Positions 47,330-64,000 of a stretch of DNA of 64,000 nt are shown here, one piece after another. The stretch spans positions 43,713,842-43,777,841 of the forward strand of contig NC_132880.1 of NCBI RefSeq assembly GCF_030463535.1. The letters are read 5' to 3'. Under the pieces are notes generated by a model. It searched no databases. It was not told where the DNA came from and saw nothing but the letters and a program-made list of their open reading frames with translations. Positions within the stretch are counted from its first letter, which is position 1; each line of letters begins with the position of its first letter. Origin of the DNA: Salminus brasiliensis (Eukaryota; Chordata; Actinopteri; Characiformes; Bryconidae). The position numbers and the translations under genes were made by a program.

Positions 47330-48041
47330 AACGAAATAACGGATGGTGTCGGCCTGATACCTCTGGCATGGATTCTAAATCTACTGATTGTTTTTCTTCT
47401 GATTTATTGTAAAAAACAAACGATTCATTTTTTAATATCTTCTTGTTGTTACAGGATAATACAAACTACACACAAGCTGATGTATTTGCTAATGGTCGTT
47501 TCGGTCAGCATTTTGGGGACCTATCTTTTCAACGAAATACAACAAAACACAAATAAGCTTGATGACGTTTAGATGTTCAGCGGTTTCGATCGTCTTGCTG
47601 TTTTTGGAAAATGGAAAAAGGTCGGATCTAATCTACCTGTAGATTTCCTCTCTGTAGATTTCCTCAGCACTCAACGCTTCTGCCATTTAAAGCTGCAGTA
47701 CACGATCTCCAGTGAGATTCAGCTAATGGCTCCTCACGCTTCGTTAGCTCTCCGGTCTGTTTGCGTGCTGGTGTTCATACTGAGCTCAGGCTCTGTGAAC
47801 AAAAAAAGGGCCCCATCCAATCGGCAACGGGGGGCATTTGTGCTTGTGCACAGGGAGGGAGGATCAGGGTCAAAGACACATGTAAACATCAGTGAGGCCT
47901 TTGGATGCGCCGAACGTTGAGAGGCCTGAAAAGGGATGAGGATGTTGCTCTATTCCTGTTGGCTAGGCGGGAAAACTGCCTGAATTTTGACTGTTTTACA
48001 GAAACCGCTCAGTATTGTTTTGTGTTTGGAATAGATAGTGG

Positions 48042-48371
48042 TATATATCACAGCTGGTAGCACCAGCAGACAATGTAGCAAGAGTTTGCTAATGCATGAA
48101 TTCAGGGGCGGAGCTTCAGAAGGGGAAACTGAAATTCAGTGAAATTCATTGAGTTCAACAGTCCTTCTCCAGAATCACATACAGCACCTTTAAGCCACTT
48201 TTGAGCCAAAAGCAAGTGCTTTTAACAATCATTTTGAAAAGAAAAGTCAAGTCTAAGGAACCATTGCGAAGCTGAGCACGCAAATCGATGCTGTCATACA
48301 AAAACCTTGTATCTCCATTTTTGTTGTTTTTCACTTTTTGACATATTTCGAATCTGACGGTTGTCCTTTAC
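48042..48371 (+). repeat. 330 bp segment, probable donor copy
   Basis: The segment starts TATATATCACAGCTGGTAGC and ends CGGTTGTCCTTTAC. It recurs almost identically at 50974-51304. The text continues beyond it on the right here (ATTGTGTCCGAATTAGATGG) as the rest of a dispersed repeat, so this copy is more likely the source. Confidence 0.85.
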
Positions 48372-49139
48372 ATTGTGTCCGAATTAGATGGTGAAATGAC
48401 CAATAGAAATGCTCCAAAATGAGGTTGACTAAGATCTTTTCACATTGACTTCCATTGAAAGTTAAGAAGTTTTTTTCTTCTCCTGTAAAATGCATTTTTG
48501 CCTTTTTGCCTAAATTGTTGGTAAAAATCTGATCGATCTGATAAATCTGGGCAGCTACCCTTCGCTTTCCTGACCTAATTGAAAAGCAACAGCAAAAATA
48601 AAAAGATTTACACACAACATTTGAGAAGGCGGCAAGGGGTCCTGAACGGTTGACAGCTGAACGTGTGAATGAAATGCTAACCATCCTGATCCTTATTTAC
48701 ACAGTGAGAACAACAGGAGGGTGGTGTGTATTCTTTAACCCGTTCTCACTGTTTATAGAACTGCTTGTTAAGCATTTGCACTGATTATTTCAGTTGCAGT
48801 AGGGTCTATTCGTTTCACTGCCACAGCGGATCCTCCTGCGTGTTGCCCTGAGCCAGGCCTCTGTAGCAGAAGTCATGACTGTCATTGCATCCGAGTCTCA
48901 TCAGGTCTCTCAGGGGGCTCCACATGAACCGGTGGCTAAATTCCCTCGTTTTTTTCTCTCCCTTCTCACCCCATCTGCCACTCTACCTTTCTGCTACTGC
49001 TCGGGGGCCTACTACACCTCCATACCTGCCCCCCTACTGACTCACACGCCCTGAGTGTCAATTCCCCAATCTACCTCTCTCTCTCTCTTTGTCACCCCCC
49101 ACAACCAACCCACCCCAAATGAAGAAAAAAAAACTCCCT

Positions 49140-49141
<2 letters not shown>

Positions 49142-49222
<81 letters not shown>
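49142..49222. repeat. Pure (CT)n microsatellite
   Basis: About 80 bp of CT units lie downstream of tfap2e. A CA run follows at 49394-49416. Confidence 0.95.
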
Positions 49223-49224
<2 letters not shown>

Positions 49225-49419
49225 TCTGTCTCTCTCTGACACTCGCAGTGCTGTTCAGTGTGTGCCTGCAGGCGAACATATGCTCCTCTTCCCTGCAGAT
49301 TCCGGTGTGTTCAGGGGGAGAAGAGGGATTGTTTAATGTTTATTAATCTCACCTGTCTGCAGAGGGGGAGATGTGGCACCGCACAGATGAATGCACACAC
49401 ACACACACACACACACCTG

Positions 49420-50620
49420 CACACACCTATGTAAAAGAAGAACACAAAAATACTTTTGAGTATGAAGGGTGAGAAAACAACAGCACTTCACAAAGACAGT
49501 GACGGAGAAGCACTCCTTCTATTTTTCCCCGTGCAGTTCTGCTTCAGAGGCAGAACCATGCTAGAACAAACAAGCCAGAAGAACCTGGCTGCCAGCTCTA
49601 CGAGTGCAGCACACAGCCAGCTCCGGAGACAAAAGGCCTAGACTAGCTGACTGAGATACAGTCATGATTTTAGAATTTAGAGCAGCAATTTTCTGCATCA
49701 CTTAAACAGGCAGGTGCGGATTTGTAGACAGAGAAAGCAGCAGGAGAAGCAGCTTAAAGAATCGGGAGTGTTCTCAAGATCGGGCCTCGTTTACCAACCG
49801 TTCTTAAGAAGAACCTGCTTCTCAAAACCCACTTATGCAGATTTATTAATGAGGATTTGTTCAATTTACAAGGACAATAGGATCCGTCATCAATTCTGCA
49901 CTTTAGGAATCTGACCTAGACTTTTATTTTCAAATTTATAGATAAAATTTTGGTTTTAATTAACCACCTTTTCGTAGTCCCCCCTAGCACTAGCAGTTCT
50001 CCTGCCATTAGAAGGGTAAGGACTTAACCCGTATCCTCTAAAACATGCAAAGCCAGCCACCGCCTTTTTTTTTTTAAACTGCAGCATCACCAGGCAGCCG
50101 ATATGCTCTGAGGACAGCGCCGGATCCCCAGCTCCACCACTCCAGCTAACAGACCCCTGTGCTCTCCAATCTTGCTTAAGAGTGATGAGGAGAGAGCACA
50201 GATACTTGTGCTCTCTAGGTCTCCGGCTGCTGATGACAAAGTGGCATGACTCAGGATTCGACCGCTCGCGCCCCTCCGGCCATAGTTTTAGTATGTATTG
50301 TACTTTTTGTCAGGACTTTTCTTTAGGAAAATTCGTAGGGAGATATTGGTGAATGAGGCCCATGAAGGTTCTCAGGCTCTGAACGTTCTTTACTCATCAG
50401 TTAGGTCCTCTGCTTACTTTGGACCAGAGCTGTTTACAACAGAAGCAAGGAAAATGAACCACTTATATGTTACTCACCAATCTCTATATTAGGAACAGCA
50501 AAACACCTCCTTATTCAGGTGGAGGTGGTGGTGTAATAATGAGGAGAATGTTTTTTGGCACACTTCAGGTCTGTTAAAGCCAAACTCTTATTGGTTGAAT
50601 GCCACAGTCTATTTGAGTAC
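49420..50620. other. Intergenic sequence with no recognised gene
   Basis: No frame here shows family similarity. GTGCTCTCCAATCTTGCTTA and the following text around 50158-50260 resemble the reverse strand of the SINE-type repeat at 57186-57470. Confidence 0.4.
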
Positions 50621-50922
50621 ATGCTCATGTTTATAGCTGTGTACATGTGCCAATTTTGCACATGGCCCATTTCCCCGCATGGTTGATGGACCATGATGGA
50701 GATTACTCCTACAGGACCGTTGACATTGACATTCTAAATCTATAGGCATTAATATGGAGCTGCTCCCCCTTTTGCAGCTATAACAGCTTCTACAAGACTG
50801 TGTCTGTGAGAAGTTTTGCTCATTCATCCAGATAAACACTTGTAGGATCAAGGAACTTTGGACAAGGGAGCCTGGCTCGCAGTCCCTGTTCAGGTTCATC
50901 CCTAGGGTGTTTAATGGAGTTG

Positions 50923-50974
50923 AACTCAGGGGATCTGTGCAGGCCAGTCAGGTTCTTCCACATCAGACTCACCT
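50923..50974 (+). repeat. 52 bp direct repeat, left of the insertion
   Basis: The repeat begins AACTCAGGGGATCTGTGCAG and ends CATCAGACTCACCT. The identical sequence follows the insertion at 51305-51356. Confidence 0.9.
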
Positions 50975-51304
50975 ATATATCACAGCTGGTAGCACCAGCA
51001 GACAATGTAGCAAGAGTTTGCTAATGCATGAATTCAGGGGGCGGAGCTTCAGAAGGGGAAACTGAAATTCAGTGAAATTCATTGAGTTCAACAGTCCTTC
51101 TCCAGAATCACATACAGCACCTTTAAGCCACTTTTGAGCCAAAAGCAAGTGCTTTTAACAATCATTTTGAAAAGAAAAGTCAAGTCTAAGGAACCATTGC
51201 GAAGCTGAGCATGCAAATCGATGCTGTCATACAAAAACCTTGTATCTCCATTTTTGTTGTTTTTCACTTTTTGACATATTTCAAATCTGACGGTTGTCCT
51301 TTAC
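50974..51304 (+). repeat. 330 bp segment, inserted copy
   Basis: The copy differs from 48042-48371 at about three positions (one extra G, and two C/T or G/A changes). It interrupts the Tc1-like remnant. Confidence 0.9.
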
Positions 51305-51356
51305 AACTCAGGGGATCTGTGCAGGCCAGTCAGGTTCTTCCACATCAGACTCACCT
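51305..51356 (+). repeat. 52 bp direct repeat, right of the insertion
   Basis: It is an exact second copy of 50923-50974. After it the Tc1-like sequence continues (AACCAGGTTTCC). Confidence 0.9.
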
Positions 51357-52129
51357 AACCAGGTTTCCCTTAATTGGAATTAAAGGGCCTATAAGCCCTG
51401 AGAAAACCCCATAGCATTATCCCTCCTCCACCAAATGTGAGAGTTGCAGGTACAATGCAGTCAGACAGGTAACATTCTCCCGGCATTCGCCAAACCCAGA
51501 CTCGTTCGTGAGGAGTGCCAGACATCACTTCATCACCCCACAGAACACATTTCCACTGCTCCAGAGTCCAGTGGTGGTGTGCTGAACACCACTCCACTCC
51601 ATGCTTGGCATTGTGCATGGTGATGAAAGACATCACACAAGCATTCAGCTACTCTGCCATTGAAACCCATGCTATGAAGCTCTGAGCACAGTTTTCATGC
51701 TGATGTTAATGTTAGAGGTTTGGAACTGCAGTTATCGAGTCAGCAGACCATTGGTAACTTTTATGCACTATGCTTATCAGTACTTGATAAGCTCTGATCC
51801 CACTCTGCAACTTGGTCATTACGTCTTATGTGGTCTGACAAATCATAGCTGCTGATTCCTAAATGCTTCCACTGTTCGATAATACCACTCACAGTTCATG
51901 GTGGAAGATCTTCCCTAAATAGAACACCTGTATTCAGTGATTAAAAGGTGTGTCCTAATACTTTTGTCCATATAGTGTACTCCTTATTTAGGTGATTTTA
52001 ATCGATTTTCAATGTTTTAAGTATAGTGATGTCATGGCAGAGGCTTTAAAATTGATACCGGGACAGAGAGAACAGTTAGACATAAAAACAAGAATCAAAA
52101 CACAAGGCACTCTTAACAGGGGGTAATGT

Positions 52130-52135
52130 TTTAAT
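52130..52135 (-). terminator. psmb2: psmb2 poly(A) signal
   Basis: TTTAAT on the plus strand is ATTAAA on the minus strand, 65 bp past the psmb2 stop codon at 52200-52202. Confidence 0.55.
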
Positions 52136-52199
52136 CGGACATAAAAGATTCAGATACGCAGTACAAAAGAGTGACATTGTGGGGAGGCAAAAGTAGTCG

Positions 52200-61611
<9,412 letters not shown>

Positions 61612-61745
61612 CTCTGAGACGGACAGAGGAGCTCAGGTAAACGTGCTGAACGGGGTCGGAATTACACAGCAGAAGTGGAGCACAGCGGCGCACGAGACTG
61701 TCGTCATCACACTACTGGAGCTGCTGGGTCACGTGGGCGCATGAC
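61612..61745 (-). promoter_or_regulatory. psmb2: psmb2 5' UTR/promoter with E-box
   Basis: The 130 bp upstream of the ATG is CpG-containing. It holds a CACGTG E-box (61730-61735) in GTCACGTGGGC. No TATA box is seen, as usual for proteasome genes. GCTAGC-rich short repeats lie inside intron 1 (61240-61285, 61457-61502). Confidence 0.45.
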
Positions 61746-61759
61746 AAGTGGACACGGAG

Positions 61760-62960
61760 GCGTGCAAAAGTTTGGGCACCCCGGTGAACGTATTTGTGAA
61801 AAAAAACTAGTCAAGTCAAGATTTGAAAAAAGCATAAAGCTAAAGATTAAACATTTAGTTTGTAAGTATTTAAAGCACGAGTATTTTTTCAGCTTATTAA
61901 TTTACAGTTTTACTATAATAACACTATAATAATGGATTTTCACTCATTCTTCCTTGCAAGTGGTGATATTCATGGGCCGTCTGCAGCACTGCTCAGATTT
62001 CCGATGGTGTTTTGGCCCATTGTGGATTCTGAGGTGTGTTTAGGGTCATTATTCTGCTGTAGAAGCTCATCCTCTTTTCATCTTCAGCTTTTTACAGAGG
62101 GTGTACTGATTGCTTTCAGAATTTGTGGGTATTTAATTTAATAAATTCTTCCCTCTACCGGTGAATGTTTTCCGTGCCACTGGCTGCAACACAAGCCCAA
62201 AGCATGAATGCTCCACCCAGTGCGTAACAGTTGGAGAGGTGTTCTTCTTATGAAATGCTGCCCCCTTTTTGCCCAAACATGCTTTTGATTCCCGGGCTCG
62301 GCAAGCTGCCACTGTTGGGCCCTTGAGCAAGGCCCTTTACCCTCTCTGCTCCCCGGGCGCTGGAGTTGGCTGCCCACCGCTCTGGGTGTGTGTGTGTGTA
62401 CTCACTGCCCCTAACACACGTGTGTGTGTGTGTTCACTACCAGATGGGTTAAATGCGGAGGACACATTTCGCTGTACACTGTACAGTGACAAATACGTGC
62501 ACCTTTACCTTTTTTTTTTACCTTTGCATTTACATAATGTAATAGGCTTTGGGGGTTTATTTGAATGGTTTCAAAGCTGAATGTTTTGGTGAGGACGCAG
62601 GAAAGGTTTTCTTCTGATGACCCTTCCTTGAAGGTGTTGCTGCACAGTAGAACAGTGCACCGCTACTCCAGAGTCTTCAAAATTTTCCAGCCAAATGGGG
62701 GCTTTGATTTGCCGTTCTAGAAATCCTACACGCTCAGAGAACTTAAATCTTGTCCTCAAACTTTTGCATGGTGCTTCTTTTCATTTTCTCACTCTAAATC
62801 TGTACAAAACAGAAATAATACACATGATGCCTTTCGGATATCAGTCCAATCTCCACTCACTCACTAACTATTTACAGTTAAGGAATTTTGACCAGGGGAG
62901 CCCAAACCTTGTATGCTACGACATAATGTCTGAATTCCTGTATTTGTGCACATTTTAACC
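61760..62960 (+). mobile_element. Tc1-type MITE remnant with nested repeat
   Basis: The left end GCAAAAGTTTGGGCACCCCG is a familiar fish Tc1-type terminus. Transposon-like text follows (GGTCATTATTCTGCTGTAGA). At about 62285-62515 another repeat is inserted, recognisable by CCTTGAGCAAGGCCCTTTAC and GGTTAAATGCGGAGGACACA. Confidence 0.55.
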
Positions 62961-62974
62961 ACGTAATGACATTA

Positions 62975-64000
62975 CATCTTAAATCATAACTCAATAATGC
63001 TCAAAAGTGACCCTGAGGGAACAAATCCACGAGAAGACATTTAATCTAAATGTATTTATTAAGGAACAATATTCAACACTCAACCCCCCTGTGTGAAAAA
63101 GCCACCACCCTCTTTCTTTCAATAACATGTTACATTCCCCTTAGCAACAATAACTGCAACCAAATGCTTTCTGTAGATGTTAATTAGCATCTCACAACAC
63201 TGTGGAGGAATGCTATCCCACTCCTTCAGCTTTAGCTCGGTATGTTTTGTAGGATTCCCCAAATAAAGAAAATGGTAGCAAGGCAGCCATAAACCATCAC
63301 ACTACCACCACCATGCTTTACAGTTGGTGTGAGGTTCCTAAATGGATAGATTTAATGATGACCATGTTGGCCAAAAAGCTCTGCCTTATCTGTTCATTAG
63401 ACACTGTTCCAGAACTCAGAAGGGTCTTCTAAATCAGTGGTGTCCAACCTTATCCACAGAGGACCCCGGTGGGTGCAGGTTTTCATTTTATGAACACACT
63501 TCAGCTTTTGAAAGACTGAGGAACCAACTGGATAAACAAGTGGAGTCAGGTGTGCTTCGGCTTCAGTGCAGAATTGAAACCTACAGCCCCAACAGCCTTT
63601 GTGTATAAGACTGGACACCTCTGATCTAGGTGTTTCTTGGTGAATTTGAGATAAGCATTTACATTTGTCTGGGTTAGCAATGGTTGAGTCATGAACACTG
63701 ACCTTATCTGATGCAACAGAGGTCTGCAGAGGTCTTCTTTACCTGTTGTTCCTAGGTTCTTTGTCCCCTCCTGGATGATTTTACATCTCCCTTTTGCCAA
63801 GATTTTGGAGTGTGCACTCCTAGGAAGATTGACTACTATTATAGCCCTGATTGTAGTTTGGTGGAGCCCTAGAGATTTAGAAATGGCATTGTAACCTTAT
63901 ACAGATTGATTGAAGTCCACAAACCCTTTTGTGAGGTCTTCAGGAATCTCTCTCTTCACTGTGGCAGGAGTGCCTCACCAGACAATCAGTGTGCTACTGA
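62975..64000. mobile_element. DNA transposon remnant with nested MITE, runs off window
   Basis: CAACAATAACTGCAACCAAA and CACAACACTGTGGAGGAATG, then CACCACCATGCTTTACAGTT, follow the usual order of a Tc1-type fish element read in reverse. At 63434-63626 a second element is inserted: its ends GTGGTGTCCAACCTTATCC and GACTGGACACCTCTGA are partly inverted repeats. Confidence 0.5.

Larger units (their letters stand above)
50640..51978 (-). mobile_element. Tc1-like transposon remnant, split by an insertion
   Basis: The right end TTTTGTCCATATAGTGTA (51961-51978) is a Tc1-type terminus. On the minus strand, 51370-51636 encodes [23 protein letters not shown] and [17 protein letters not shown], matching the catalytic middle of Tc1 transposases. 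The frame is broken. The remainder (50640-50973) is separated from it by the 330 bp inserted segment and a duplicated 52 bp flank. Confidence 0.7.

Overview
The window is vertebrate nuclear DNA. It has split genes with GT-AG introns, polyadenylation signals, tRNA-derived SINEs, Tc1/mariner-like remnants and very dense CA/CT microsatellites. Gene content and repeat types point to a ray-finned fish, probably an ostariophysan; the order is inferred from repeat style only. Five conserved protein-coding genes are present. No CRISPR array, operon or prokaryotic system is present.

Layout: (1) 838-12572 (+), the last ten coding exons of an EXT1-type exostosin glycosyltransferase; its large first exon lies left of the window. 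(2) 14501-20089 (-), MED30, a Mediator subunit in four coding exons with a long polyglutamine run, tail to tail with ext1. (3) 21520-26070 (+), NCDN (neurochondrin) in six coding exons; it faces away from med30 across a shared CCAAT/ETS promoter. (4) 26.3-28.6 kb, a locally duplicated AT-rich array carrying three CTCF-like motifs. (5) 29413 or 30454 to 45838 (+), TFAP2E (AP-2 epsilon) with two possible first exons and repeat-filled introns, including a 1.55 kb minisatellite that grew inside a transposon. (6) 45.8-52.2 kb, the tfap2e 3' flank with dispersed repeats, a Tc1-like remnant and a recent 330 bp copied segment. (7) 52200-61611 (-), PSMB2 (proteasome beta-4) in six coding exons. (8) 61.6-64 kb, promoter region and nested transposon remnants.

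The order joins two human neighbourhoods: EXT1-MED30 (8q24, convergent) and NCDN-TFAP2E-PSMB2 (1p34, same order and orientations). The genes are not one pathway: heparan sulfate synthesis, transcription initiation, neuronal signalling, a developmental transcription factor and the proteasome.

The points most worth follow-up are an in-frame loss of about 20 residues from the dimerization domain of TFAP2E, the minisatellite born in a MITE, the CTCF-like array between ncdn and tfap2e, a (TG)n tract serving as the 3' splice site context of tfap2e exon 2, and the templated 330 bp insertion with 52 bp flanking direct repeats. I saw no wholly new gene system. Exon coordinates were read by eye from splice sites and conserved protein, without alignment software.
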